Made by a program: the position numbers and the translations under genes. 64,000 bases of DNA from NCBI GenBank assembly GCA_964564625.1, contig CAZMBE010000002.1, forward strand, positions 1 to 64,000. The letters run 5' to 3'. The notes below the pieces were generated by a model that worked only from the letters and a program-made list of their open reading frames with translations, had not been told where the DNA came from and did no database searches. Below are positions 8,350 through 17,507 of the stretch, one piece after another; position 1 is the first letter of the stretch, and each line of letters starts with the position of its first letter. This DNA is from UBA2185 sp964564625 (lineage in GTDB: Bacteria; Desulfobacterota; Syntrophia; Syntrophales; UBA2185).

Positions 8350-9951
8350 ATGCTCGACTTAATGAGAAAACATGCAAGAAACTGGCTTGTAAAAATTTTA
8401 CTTGGGATGGTCATCATTGTTTTTATCTTTTATTTTGGTTCCACGAGTTGGAGACGGCAGGCTGAAGCTATTGCGATTATCGACGGTAAAACTATTCCTT
8501 ATGTAGAATTTCAAAGGAAATACCAGGATATTGTTGATGCATACCGGCAGCGTTTAGGAGGAGCCCTCACGGATGATGTACTAAAGAACCTGAATATTAA
8601 ACAGCAGGCGTATGACAGCATTATTAATCAGGCGATTATCATTCAAAAGGCGAAGGAACTCAATATAGAGGTTACAGAAGAGGAAGTTAAGGCGTCTATT
8701 CTTTCAAATCCTGCGTTTCAGAGGGCAGGTGTTTTTGATGAAAAGACATATCACCAGGTTCTGCGTCACATTAAGATGGCGCCCTCTGATTTTGAAGATG
8801 CTCAAAAAAATTTATTAACCTCGATAAAGCTGGAAGATATCCTGCAAAGCTCTGTGAAGGTTTCAGATAAAGAATTATTTGATTTGTATCGGTTTCAGAA
8901 CGAAAAAATAAACATATACTATATTAGACTTTCGGCTCGTAATTATGAGGGAAAGATCACCCCCCGCCGGGCGGATCTGGAGACATACCTGAAAGACCAT
9001 GAAAATGATTTCCGCGTTCCGGAACAGATCCAGATAAAGTATATTTCATTTTCAGGCCAGCATTTTGCTTCCTCTGTAAAAATATCAGATACAGATGTGA
9101 TTGAATATTATAATCGTAATAAAGATAAATTTACAAAAAAAGGATCCAATGACATTCCTTTAAAAGATGTTAAAGATAAAATACTATCAGAATTGAAGCA
9201 GTCCCGTGGCATGAATCTCGCGGCTGATGAGGCAAAGAAAGCCCATGATACAATCTATCAGAAAGAAAATTTCGATGATTACGCGAGACAAAACGGATTA
9301 AGAATCAGCAGCTCTAATTATTTCAGTTCTCAAAATCTCCCTCAGGAATTTGGGCGTATTAAGGATTTTCCCAAAATTGTCTTTGGTCTGCAAGTGGATG
9401 AGATTAGTCCCGTTCTTTCCGATGAAAAAGCTTATTATGTTTTGAAACTCGTTGCGAAAAAACCCTCTCGCACTCCGGAGTTACATGAAATCGAGAAAGA
9501 AGTTGAACGCAGGTTTGTCGACGCAGAGTCTATTCGCCTTTGCAGAAAAGATGCGGAAACCATTCTTGACCGTCTTAAAAAAGGTGAGGCAATGCAAAAA
9601 ATATCCCAGGAGAAAGGTGTGAAGATAGAAGAAACGGGATTTTTTCAACCAGGCTCCGCCGTTCCGAAATTAGGTTCTTCCAAGGAACTGACAGATGCCC
9701 TCTTCCAGATTTCGGAAAAAACCCCTTATCCGGACAATGTCTATAACATCAATGGCAATTTTGTAATCGTGAAATTCAAGGAAAGGGATAAAGTGGATAC
9801 CAGGGATTTCGAGACAAAAAAGGTAACCATGAAAAATTTACTTTTGAGGATGAAGAAGAACGAATTGATGAATTCATGGCTGGAAAGTAATAAGGAAGCC
9901 ATGAAAAATGATGGAAGATTGAAATATATAAAAGATCTTAAAGATATCTAA
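8350..9951 (+). CDS. PpiD/SurA-like periplasmic folding factor (parvulin-type)
   Basis: A 533-residue protein with an N-terminal membrane anchor (about residues 14-30, ending FYFGSTSW) and a SurA/PpiD-type chaperone domain (about 40-190, including AIAIIDGKTIPYVEFQRKY). A parvulin-like segment (about 230-375) keeps the end of the fold (GLQVDEISPVLSDEKAYYVLKL) but lacks the usual GG-LG motif. PpiD proteins sit in the inner membrane and help newly exported proteins fold. The missing motif suggests chaperone rather than isomerase activity. The ATG has a GAGGAAA ribosome site. Transcribed alone, divergent from mreB. Confidence 0.85.
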   Translation: MLDLMRKHARNWLVKILLGMVIIVFIFYFGSTSWRRQAEAIAIIDGKTIPYVEFQRKYQDIVDAYRQRLGGALTDDVLKNLNIKQQAYDSIINQAIIIQKAKELNIEVTEEEVKASILSNPAFQRAGVFDEKTYHQVLRHIKMAPSDFEDAQKNLLTSIKLEDILQSSVKVSDKELFDLYRFQNEKINIYYIRLSARNYEGKITPRRADLETYLKDHENDFRVPEQIQIKYISFSGQHFASSVKISDTDVIEYYNRNKDKFTKKGSNDIPLKDVKDKILSELKQSRGMNLAADEAKKAHDTIYQKENFDDYARQNGLRISSSNYFSSQNLPQEFGRIKDFPKIVFGLQVDEISPVLSDEKAYYVLKLVAKKPSRTPELHEIEKEVERRFVDAESIRLCRKDAETILDRLKKGEAMQKISQEKGVKIEETGFFQPGSAVPKLGSSKELTDALFQISEKTPYPDNVYNINGNFVIVKFKERDKVDTRDFETKKVTMKNLLLRMKKNELMNSWLESNKEAMKNDGRLKYIKDLKDI

Positions 9952-10055
9952 AGAGCTGTTCCATGACGACGCTAAACCGCGGTCATGGTGGTCATCATTC
10001 CATATATTGTGACCCTATCCCTCACCTGATTAAGCTTGGGGAAATCGTTTCTGTT

Positions 10056-12479
10056 TCATGGCCGCACTTCTGTTGCGCTTTTCGAAACCGGTGCGGGGCT
10101 TATATTTTTCACTGCAGGTAGAAGCAGGGAAGGAATTATAACAACTTTGTCCTCTCCATACGCCGTCCCTGATTTGTTCTTGGCAACTATCCGATAATGG
10201 TAGGTACTCTTCGGCGTGAATTTGTCGCGTATATCCGCTGAGACATTGACGTTGCTCGTGCCGTTGCCCACCGACTCGGGGGATGTGGGTATCATCTTTC
10301 CATAAGAAGAGGTTGGACCATACTCAAAATAATACGTTGTGTCTAATCCGTTGGGATTGACTGTGCCGTTGATAGTGATATCGGCGGAAGTCGCCTTCGT
10401 GGCCGTGCCCGTTGTCACCGTAGGTTTAGAAGCGGGAGTCACCTTTGTGGCCGTGCCTGTTGTCACCGTGGGTTTATAAGTAGGGGTAACCTTTGTGGCC
10501 GTGCCCGTTATCACCGTGGGTTTAAAAGCGGGGGCAACCTTTGTGGCCGTGCCCGATATCACCGTGGGTTTGGCAAAAGGCGTTGTAAAGGTCTTGTTTC
10601 TCCCATAGATAACCCCAGCACTGCTTGATGCTGCGAGACGGAAATGATATGTGGTATTGGGAGTCAGCCCTGACGATAAGTTAAGTGAGACAGAATGAAC
10701 ATTTACAGTGTCGGCATCTTTGTAGCTCTTTGTCTGTTTTCCGTAAGCGGGTGTAAGACCGTAATCAAACCACCACGTAATTGATAAACCGTTTGGATGT
10801 ATTGTTCCTTGTAAAGTGGCAGAATCCCACGTTACATTCGTGGCTGAGCCTGTGGTAACATCCTGGGGGGAGAAAGGGGTCGTAAACGTTTTATCCGCTC
10901 CATAGACGGGGGGGCCCTTGATGCTCGATGTCATGAGCCTATAATGATACGTAGTATTGGGAGTCAGTCCGATTATTGTCTCAGAGACGCTCATATTGCT
11001 CGTGCCAATGATTCCTGTCTGGCCCGTTGAGACTTTTCCATACGAAGTGGTTGGACCATACTGGAACCAATAGGAAACCGGAGAGCCTCTGGGATTGATT
11101 TTTCCTTCTAAAGCTGCTGAATTTTTGGTTATGTTATACGCTTGGCCTGTTGTCGCGATCGGGAGAACAAAAGGAAGGGTCTTAAAACTCATTTCCGGCC
11201 CATACACCGTTCCACCGACATTTTGTGCAACGATCCGGAACCCATAGATGGAATTGGGATTTAACCCTATTACATTGACCGAGGCATTCCAGTTTTGGAT
11301 GATAGGTTCTTCAGCGGTACTAATTTTCTGCCATGGAGAAAAAGATTTTCTGTATTCAAAATACCATACGGTTGGCAAACCGTTGGGCACGATTGTTCCA
11401 TTCAGGGTGGCGGAATTTGAAGTTATATTCGTAGCCCGAATTGTAGCGGCACCCGGGGATAGTAATGTTGTGAACGTTTTGTTTCCGCCGCTGGTCTGCC
11501 CTCGGCTCTCCACACCACTAATCCGGTAATTATAGTCGGCAAGAAGTGTGTAATGATACGTAGTACCCGGCTTCAATCCGCTTACCGTGGCTGATACCTT
11601 TACAGGTGTATTGCCGCTTTCCGCTGATTTACTGTAAGTTTTGTGTGCAGAAGGATTATCATTCGGGCCCCACTGGAAATAGTAGGAAACATTCGTTTCG
11701 TTAGGATTGATTGTCCCGCTTAAGGTTGCCGTTTGATTGGCTATATTCGTGGCATCGTCCGTGGTCACAATTGGTGAAAGGGCAGGGGTCGTGAACGACA
11801 TTTGCGGTCCGGAAACAGTCCCCCCTAAGCTGGAGGCTTCGATTCGGTAATAATAGGTTGTACCGGGCTGCAAGGTGCTTACGCTGGCTGAGACACTCAA
11901 AGGGTTTGTGCCGCTTCCTACATCCTGCCTTCTTGTGTTCACTCCATCCGACCCGGGGCCGTAGTAAAAACATACGGACGTCTTCATCCCGTTAGGGTTG
12001 ACTGTCCCGATCAGCGTAGCAGAAGAAAACGTGACATTTGTGGCGGCGTCGGTTGTAACGGTTGGCGGAACATGGGTGGTAAAGGTTCTATCTTCTCCAT
12101 ACACCTGACCTTGGCTGCTCCATACTGTAAGCCGGTAGTGATAGGTAGTGTTTGGGTTTAAATTAGTGATCTCATCAGAAACATCAACTTCCTGACGCTC
12201 CGCGCTTGTCCCGGCACGCTGATTTCTTGTCTGATTTTCGTAGGAAGTTGTTGTGCCCCATTGAAACGCATAAAAAGTATCGTTTGAAGGGTTATTGGAA
12301 TACACTGTTCCTTTCAGGATGGCAGAAGAGGAGGTCACATTCGAAACCTGGTGTGTTCTAGCAATCGGTGTGACGTCATCGGACCATGCATTCCCGACAA
12401 TCACGCACAGTAAGAAAATAAGAACGATGGCGTCCTGGGTAAACATTCTCTTTCGCGCGTCGTTAATTCCTGTTTTCAT
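10056..12479 (-). CDS. Secreted protein with seven fibronectin type III-like domains
   Basis: A signal peptide (AIVLIFLLCVIVGNAWS) is followed by seven ~85-residue beta-sandwich modules. Each opens with a TTxxATNVTxxSATLxGT strand and closes with LxPNTTYHYRLxxxS, then TFTT. Before the last module, the opening strand is repeated as four 16-residue units (KPTVTTGTATKVTPAS type). No catalytic domain, sortase motif or membrane anchor is seen, so an extracellular adhesive or structural role is likely. The methionine at 12479 has a GAGGAA site immediately upstream and is preferred over one six codons earlier. It converges with the PpiD-like gene and stands alone. Confidence 0.8.
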   Translation of the reverse strand: MKTGINDARKRMFTQDAIVLIFLLCVIVGNAWSDDVTPIARTHQVSNVTSSSAILKGTVYSNNPSNDTFYAFQWGTTTSYENQTRNQRAGTSAERQEVDVSDEITNLNPNTTYHYRLTVWSSQGQVYGEDRTFTTHVPPTVTTDAATNVTFSSATLIGTVNPNGMKTSVCFYYGPGSDGVNTRRQDVGSGTNPLSVSASVSTLQPGTTYYYRIEASSLGGTVSGPQMSFTTPALSPIVTTDDATNIANQTATLSGTINPNETNVSYYFQWGPNDNPSAHKTYSKSAESGNTPVKVSATVSGLKPGTTYHYTLLADYNYRISGVESRGQTSGGNKTFTTLLSPGAATIRATNITSNSATLNGTIVPNGLPTVWYFEYRKSFSPWQKISTAEEPIIQNWNASVNVIGLNPNSIYGFRIVAQNVGGTVYGPEMSFKTLPFVLPIATTGQAYNITKNSAALEGKINPRGSPVSYWFQYGPTTSYGKVSTGQTGIIGTSNMSVSETIIGLTPNTTYHYRLMTSSIKGPPVYGADKTFTTPFSPQDVTTGSATNVTWDSATLQGTIHPNGLSITWWFDYGLTPAYGKQTKSYKDADTVNVHSVSLNLSSGLTPNTTYHFRLAASSSAGVIYGRNKTFTTPFAKPTVISGTATKVAPAFKPTVITGTATKVTPTYKPTVTTGTATKVTPASKPTVTTGTATKATSADITINGTVNPNGLDTTYYFEYGPTSSYGKMIPTSPESVGNGTSNVNVSADIRDKFTPKSTYHYRIVAKNKSGTAYGEDKVVIIPSLLLPAVKNISPAPVSKSATEVRP
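10395..10575. repeat. 48-bp tandem repeat, four copies
   Basis: The phrase GTGGCCGTGC recurs at 10399, 10447, 10495 and 10543, an exact 48-bp period in frame with the host gene. It encodes 16-residue copies of the first strand of the last fibronectin-like module, so it is a local partial-domain duplication. Copy number is likely to vary between strains. Confidence 0.9.
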
Positions 12480-12756
12480 TTTTTCCTCATGTACCATTCT
12501 GTATCATAAGTCTTATGGTTAAATAGACCTCTCATAACCTGAAGGGTGAAATTTGATAGAGACGATGAAAGCGTTCTTTTTCAAACAAGACTCCTGTGGA
12601 AGTTGCAAGGATCCTTTTTTTAAGAGAATAATCATGAAATAAACCATATCCAACAACGTGTAGAATAATTGAGAAGGTAATGAAGGTCAAGGGGAAAATT
12701 AAGGAGTTACCCGGATTGTGGAACGTTGATTTTTTATCAGCCAGGTAACGCCAAGA

Positions 12757-14001
12757 TTAGAAAACCGGCGGACTTTCCCGAATCCAATCTTTTCCTCCCA
12801 ATATCCTTGCAACCAGCATGCTGGCAACATTATCACCGACGGCATTCACCATGGTGGCGGGAGGATCAACGAGGGTACCGATCATCGTAATAATCGGGAA
12901 GGCCTCCAGGGGAAATCCATAAAGGGAAATAATCAATATCTCTCCGATAACGCCACCGCCGGGAACCCCGCTCACCACGGAACCGCACAGGATGGCGATG
13001 CCGATAGCCGTCAGGACGGTCTGGGTTCCTGAGAAATCCATATGGTATAACCCGAAAAGAATGGCTATTTTCAGAATGGCGGCGAGGCAGGAACCTTCCA
13101 TGTGAATGGTTGCGCCGATGGGGATCACAACCTCGCTGATGTCCCTGGGAATGCCCGTCTTGTTTGCCGCCTCAAGATTTAGCGGGATAGTTGCGACACT
13201 GCTCGCCGTGGCCAGGGCCGTAAGAGACGGAGGTATGATGTTTTTCCAGAACATTCTCACACCGATCCCCCCCGCGGCAAGATACGTATAAAAGGTAAAG
13301 GCGAGGAAGAAATAGAGAATGGTAATGGGATAGTAGAGTATCATCGCCCGGAGGTAAGAACCCAGGAGTTCCGAACCATACACACCGACAAAATACGCAA
13401 AGTATGCGCACAAGCCGATGGGAGCATAGAACATGATATAGTGCATAACCTTCATCATCACCTCGTTCGCGGAGGCGAGAAATGTGGAGAAGTACCTTCC
13501 TTTTTCCCTGACAGAAGAGGTAGCAATACCGATGATAATGGAGAATATGATCAGGGCGAGCATGTTTTTCTTCGACAGGATGTCTGAAAAATCAGGTGCC
13601 GCAAAAGCCTGTACAATTTGTTCGGATGTTTTGAACTGCTCTATGGTGGCAGGGGTGCTTAAATCCAGCCTGATGCCTGCCGCAGGTGGATAACATTGAA
13701 CAGCAATAGCCATGATCGTCGAGGCAACCAAACCCATGAGGATGAACACGCATAGCATGGCGGAAAGAATCTTGCTCAGACGACTCATATTGGACATGCC
13801 GGCAATAGCCGACGTGATTGAAAAAAAGACGAGGGGGACGATGGCGGTAAAGATGAGGTTGAGAAAAACATCCCCGAAGGGTTTGAAGAGAACAGCTTCT
13901 TTTTTCAGGACAATACCCAAGATGGAGCCGATACCGATGGAGATGATCAGCAGCAGCGAAAAGCCGTAAGACTTAAAAAATGTGGATTCCTTGATGTTCA
14001 T
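12757..14001 (-). CDS. Dicarboxylate/amino acid:cation symporter (DAACS family)
   Basis: A 414-residue transporter of the GltP/DctA family, which imports C4-dicarboxylates or acidic amino acids with Na+ or H+. Family signatures are visible: the serine-rich re-entrant loop (TALATASSVATIPLNLEAA), the GATIHMEGS motif in helix 7, and the C-terminal PPATMVNAVGDN segment with the substrate-binding Asp/Asn. About eight membrane helices. Substrate cannot be decided from sequence. Not obviously in an operon; the dipeptidase gene starts a separate unit upstream. Confidence 0.92.
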   Translation of the reverse strand: MNIKESTFFKSYGFSLLLIISIGIGSILGIVLKKEAVLFKPFGDVFLNLIFTAIVPLVFFSITSAIAGMSNMSRLSKILSAMLCVFILMGLVASTIMAIAVQCYPPAAGIRLDLSTPATIEQFKTSEQIVQAFAAPDFSDILSKKNMLALIIFSIIIGIATSSVREKGRYFSTFLASANEVMMKVMHYIMFYAPIGLCAYFAYFVGVYGSELLGSYLRAMILYYPITILYFFLAFTFYTYLAAGGIGVRMFWKNIIPPSLTALATASSVATIPLNLEAANKTGIPRDISEVVIPIGATIHMEGSCLAAILKIAILFGLYHMDFSGTQTVLTAIGIAILCGSVVSGVPGGGVIGEILIISLYGFPLEAFPIITMIGTLVDPPATMVNAVGDNVASMLVARILGGKDWIRESPPVF

Positions 14002-14097
14002 AGAGGTGAATTCTGCGTCTCCTAATGCCTTGCACTATATTTTCTTCTCAGGGATTCCCCTGATAGATGAGGGATAGGGGAGGGGGCTTCACGGGTG

Positions 14098-14871
14098 TCA
14101 ATCAATGACAAAATCAAAATAGGTTTTCCGAAAAGGCTCGCTCCGTAAAGAAAAGTGCCACCACTCTTTTTTGTAGTTTTTAAAGCCGTATTTTTCCATT
14201 ATTGATTTCAGCAATACACGATTGAGTCTCTGTTTTTCTCCGATAGTTTTATTTGCTGTATGGGAAAGTGTGTGGAAGCAGTCAAAACCTGTTCCCATAT
14301 CGAGACTATTGTCCTGGAAGCGTTTCTCCGCCGGGAGATAGCATTCATTAAGAGGATCGCCCGGTGTGTATGAAGCCTGCTCGGGAGCAGGGAGAGGCAC
14401 AATGGTTACATCAACACTGCTGCCCCTGCTGTGACCGGATCGTGTGTCTATGTAAACTTTGCGGAAAAGATCTCGCTTTCTTATCGTAGGATAGAATTCC
14501 TTTTTGGTTTTTACGTCATTGATGTCTCTTGCCCATCTTACAAAATGATCGACGGCGCGCTGCGGGCGATAGCAATCATACATCTTGAGTGATAAGGATT
14601 GCGCTTCAAGCTCTTTTTGAACCTCGGCCAGTGCTGCCGCCGCTTTCTGCGTGAGAAGGCATTTTGGTGCGTTATAGCCGTCGACCCGCTTTCCAATAAA
14701 GTTGTGCGGACCGTAGTAACGGATATCAAGAAGAATGGAAGGGATTTTCTCTTTCACATCCACAAAGCAGTCGGGCATTCTGCTTTCAGCGTGGCAATCA
14801 ATAGGCAACAGGAAATTGCTGATGAATAGCGCGAGGAATAATGACAGTATGGCGAGGGACTTTTGTTTCAT
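14098..14871 (-). CDS. D-alanyl-D-alanine dipeptidase, VanX/DdpX type (M15D)
   Basis: A 257-residue exported zinc peptidase that splits D-Ala-D-Ala. A signal peptide (LSLFLALFISNFLLPIDCHA) precedes the M15 domain. The zinc motif SGHSRGSSVDV (SxHxxGxxxD) and the EWWHF motif carrying the catalytic Glu and third zinc His are intact, and the upstream YDCYRPQRAV contributes the substrate Arg. The ATG overlaps the stop of the L,D-transpeptidase gene (14868-14871). No vanH/vanA partner lies nearby, so dipeptide salvage or wall remodelling is more likely than glycopeptide resistance. Confidence 0.93.
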   Translation of the reverse strand: MKQKSLAILSLFLALFISNFLLPIDCHAESRMPDCFVDVKEKIPSILLDIRYYGPHNFIGKRVDGYNAPKCLLTQKAAAALAEVQKELEAQSLSLKMYDCYRPQRAVDHFVRWARDINDVKTKKEFYPTIRKRDLFRKVYIDTRSGHSRGSSVDVTIVPLPAPEQASYTPGDPLNECYLPAEKRFQDNSLDMGTGFDCFHTLSHTANKTIGEKQRLNRVLLKSIMEKYGFKNYKKEWWHFSLRSEPFRKTYFDFVID

Positions 14872-15614
14872 CTTTCTATACTATTAATCGTTGCATTCAT
14901 TCCCATGAAAACCAGGGGTCTTGCTGCGGGATTCAGCCAGTGGAGTATCCGGATAAGGTCGTCTTCCGAAAGAGCGACACAACCTTCCGTGGGCATTCCC
15001 TTTCCTCTCCAGAGATGAAAAAAGATGGCGCTCCCGCATCCTTTCACAACGGGATGCGTGTTATATTCAACGACAATCCCATATTTGTATAAAACGTCGT
15101 CCCGTTTCATCACTTCAAACGAAGAGGCTCTCGTTGATCCCCTCTTCACTAATCGGTTGTAGTCAGCGGCGTTCACGTCATCCACCCAGAGGTCATCAAC
15201 GGTAACCTGCCGGTACGGCATCAACGTCGGGAAAGAGGGCTCATAGCCAAAAACTGTTCCGAGAGGAAATATTCCCGAAGGCGTCCTGCCGTCTCCCTCC
15301 CTTTTTTCCCCTGGCGCCGCGAAACCGTTCCTCCCGATTACACCTTCCATGGGAATAAAGGGACTCTTCCAGTGGCCGTTTCTCCGTTCCAGGGCAATGA
15401 CCTGAACTGAAACGGAAGGAGGTTGCGCATTCCGGACGAGGATAATCTGGGAGGAGTGGCCAATATGCTTTTTAAAAGAGGCGGGAAAGCCGCTTTCTCG
15501 AGAGGGCCTGGATTCTCGCGGAATCGCCTTGTTGTGGCAATGACTGCATGACGAAAAAAGAAAAAGGGAAGAGAGAAGCATAAGTGAGACCAGAATGTAA
15601 TTGCTGTTGTACAT
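14868..15614 (-). CDS. L,D-transpeptidase (YkuD-type) lipoprotein
   Basis: A 248-residue protein with a lipoprotein signal (LMLLSSLFLFSSC, lipobox FSSC) and a YkuD-like catalytic domain. The family His and Cys appear in FFHLWRGKGMPTEGCVAL. The conserved GxxGxxxxxxxREGDGRTPSG loop is also present. Such enzymes make 3-3 cross-links or attach proteins to peptidoglycan. It overlaps the following VanX-type dipeptidase by 4 bp, so the two are one transcription unit. A GAGGGTG ribosome site supports the start. Confidence 0.82.
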   Translation of the reverse strand: MYNSNYILVSLMLLSSLFLFSSCSHCHNKAIPRESRPSRESGFPASFKKHIGHSSQIILVRNAQPPSVSVQVIALERRNGHWKSPFIPMEGVIGRNGFAAPGEKREGDGRTPSGIFPLGTVFGYEPSFPTLMPYRQVTVDDLWVDDVNAADYNRLVKRGSTRASSFEVMKRDDVLYKYGIVVEYNTHPVVKGCGSAIFFHLWRGKGMPTEGCVALSEDDLIRILHWLNPAARPLVFMGMNATINSIER

Positions 15615-15667
15615 GGTAACACCCTCGTCTTTAAGCTGAGACTTCAGATTGATATTTTGCGCAGTAA

Positions 15668-15778
15668 GGGTTCGAGGGGTCGAGGATTCAAGGATTCGAG
15701 AGCAGTGACAACAATATTTCCTTTATCACTTGACCCCTTGAATCCTTGAACCCTGAAACCATCGGCTTTAGCCGATGG
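15668..15778. repeat. REP-like mosaic repeat with two inverted-repeat parts
   Basis: Between the lipoprotein and L,D-transpeptidase genes are tandem 8-9-mers of the TTCAAGGA/TTCGAGGG type (15668-15700), whose imperfect complement recurs at 15729-15753. A separate perfect 8-bp stem (CCATCGGC/GCCGATGG, TTTA loop, 15759-15778) starts four bases after the lipoprotein stop codon. The composition differs from adjacent genes, and it looks like a dispersed intergenic element; other copies in the genome would confirm this. Confidence 0.6.
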
Positions 15779-15782
15779 GTGT

Positions 15783-16430
15783 TCACTTTGTTTTTTCTTC
15801 TGGAGCCTCAGGCGTCGCAGGGGTTGCAGGAGCTGCAGGAGATTCCGGAGCTTTATCTTTTTCAGGAGGAAGAACGGCTTTTTCTTCCGGCTTCGGTGTC
15901 TCCATGGCAAAATTTTTGACCTTTTCTTCCTGAGCCTTTATCTTTTCGGTTATATCCTGTATCTGCCGTTTGGTGGCGTCCTTGTTCGCATTGATCTTAA
16001 TCCGATCGCTCTGCAGTTCGTTTTTCTTCAGTTTCAGGCTGGTAAGCGCCTTGATATTATCTTCCTTCTTGCCCAGACCGGGAGTTGCATCGATGGCTTC
16101 CATTTTTATGATGTCGTAATCGAGACTAACCTCCTTGAGATCAGTATTCACCAGATCTTCATCATAATCGACTAACTTTCGCTCTTTTGCCGCGAGCTCA
16201 CTCTTCATCTGTGCCAGTTTCAATTTCTCTTCCCCTAGCTTGACCGCGAACTCCGCCTTGGGGAATCCACCCCGCTTATCGTCAGGTACCTTCGCGACAA
16301 GAGCCGGATCGACGTTAGAGGTTATCGACGTTACTTTTGTAGTTATCGAAGTCCTGAGTTCGTCCATTGTAGCACATCCTGCACATGCAATCGTTACCAC
16401 GAGCAAAAAGGTAATCCATGTCTTTTTCAT
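15783..16430 (-). CDS. Coiled-coil lipoprotein of unknown function
   Basis: A 215-residue protein with a lipoprotein signal peptide and lipobox (LLVVTIACAGC). The mature part is strongly helical and charged (about residues 60-190, many E/K/L heptads) and ends in a Pro/Ala/Glu-rich tail (PESPAAPATPATPEAPEEK). I do not recognise a named family. Its shape, an outer-membrane-anchored coiled coil, resembles envelope spacers such as Lpp or OmpA-linked lipoproteins, but this is analogy only. It has its own consensus promoter (16501-16529). Confidence 0.7.
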   Translation of the reverse strand: MKKTWITFLLVVTIACAGCATMDELRTSITTKVTSITSNVDPALVAKVPDDKRGGFPKAEFAVKLGEEKLKLAQMKSELAAKERKLVDYDEDLVNTDLKEVSLDYDIIKMEAIDATPGLGKKEDNIKALTSLKLKKNELQSDRIKINANKDATKRQIQDITEKIKAQEEKVKNFAMETPKPEEKAVLPPEKDKAPESPAAPATPATPEAPEEKTK

Positions 16431-16500
16431 CGCCTGTCCTCCCTTGTCATTATAAGTTTACAGAACTGCTGTCTTCAAGAACTCACTTTGGTGCTGGGAA

Positions 16501-16529
16501 AGTGTAGGGAAAAGTACATTTTGTGTCAA
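16501..16529 (-). promoter_or_regulatory. Promoter of the coiled-coil lipoprotein
   Basis: Minus strand: -35 TTGACA (16524-16529), 17-bp spacer ending CTTTTCCC, and -10 TACACT (16501-16506). The spacer tract and the preceding T-run match the promoter at 18889-18917 closely. Confidence 0.7.
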
Positions 16530-16705
16530 GAAAAAATGACCACTCATAACGAGGCGCACAAAAAGTCTTATGCCATCTATTCTTCTTGATTATGGGGAAA
16601 TACTGCATCATGCATTCTTTTCTTTTGACTCAAGAGTTCTTTTTTACTATACGTTTCATCATTATAAATGATGAAGTTATTCATACCAACAGGCTTGGAT
16701 AGTGT

Positions 16706-17506
16706 ATGAAAGAGACGCTCGGGCAATATTTAAGAAGGAAGAGGGAAGCACACCTTATTTCTATACAGGAGCTTTCTCATTCCACAGGCATAAGTGTTGC
16801 TATGATCAATGCCCTGGAAGAGGATAAATTTCACTTGATGCCGCGTCCGGAAGTGACTGCAAAATGTCTTAAGAAGTATGCCGCATATGTGAGATTGGAT
16901 AAGAAAGATATCTTGAATCGTTATAAGACACAATGTGAGCTTCATCAACATAAAGAACATTGTTTCCCCCAGTTGTCTGTCTTTTCCGAAGGCGGAAAAT
17001 CTTCTCCACAAAGAAGAGGAATGGAATGTCTTTCCAGGAAACAAATTATCGAAGGCGTTTTTTGGATAGGGATTGCCGTATGGGCTCTCATAATTATTTA
17101 TCTGTATGTCCACGTGATGTCATTACAAAAGACGGGGATGCTTGAAATGCAGGAAATAATAACATCCAAGGAAGTCGCGCAGGAAGATTCTCGTCAAAGT
17201 AATGCCCCCATGCCCTCTGCCGTTTCCGACAAAATTGGGAATTCACCGGAACATTTTTCACACGATTCCGCCCGGAGTGGAGTTGCTGTTCCATTAGAAC
17301 GCAGTGCAGGGATGCAAGAATTTAGCTCTCAGGCTTTCAGCGCTCAATATGCACAAGGACAGGCAAAGGTAATCGGAAACCGGAAGAGTAAGCTATACCA
17401 CGCGCCTGGAATGAAATATTACCATAAAGTAAAACCACAGAATCGGGTTATATTTACCTCGGAGGCACACGCGGTCAAGGCTGGTTACCGTAAGGCTCCG
17501 GAGTAG
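16706..17506 (+). CDS. RodZ-like HTH membrane protein with a degenerate Ada-like C-terminal domain
   Basis: A 266-residue protein. The N-terminus (about residues 3-70, LGQYLRRKREAHLISIQELS) is an HTH_25 domain as in RodZ. A basic linker and one membrane helix (about 115-135) lead to a periplasmic linker. The last ~40 residues match the small metal-binding domain seen in Ada (SKLYHAPGMKYYHKV, then VIFTSEAHAVKAGYR), but the usual metal Cys is Met here. In RodZ the HTH binds MreB; whether this protein does is not shown. It is a single gene converging on the MORN gene, whose stop is two bases away. Confidence 0.7.
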   Translation: MKETLGQYLRRKREAHLISIQELSHSTGISVAMINALEEDKFHLMPRPEVTAKCLKKYAAYVRLDKKDILNRYKTQCELHQHKEHCFPQLSVFSEGGKSSPQRRGMECLSRKQIIEGVFWIGIAVWALIIIYLYVHVMSLQKTGMLEMQEIITSKEVAQEDSRQSNAPMPSAVSDKIGNSPEHFSHDSARSGVAVPLERSAGMQEFSSQAFSAQYAQGQAKVIGNRKSKLYHAPGMKYYHKVKPQNRVIFTSEAHAVKAGYRKAPE

Positions 17507-17507
17507 A

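Noticed and set aside
9961..9988. Terminator after the PpiD-like gene
   Set aside because: CCATGAC/GTCATGG forms a stem with a bulged interior, but no T-run follows on either strand.
10395..10575. CRISPR-like direct repeats
   Set aside because: The 48-bp units are contiguous, without unique spacers, and lie in frame inside a coding sequence. No cas genes are present.
14098..15614. A vancomycin-resistance cluster
   Set aside because: Only a VanX-like enzyme is present. No vanH, vanA/B ligase or VanRS regulators are adjacent, and the Ddl-like gene at 44960 is far away and unlinked.
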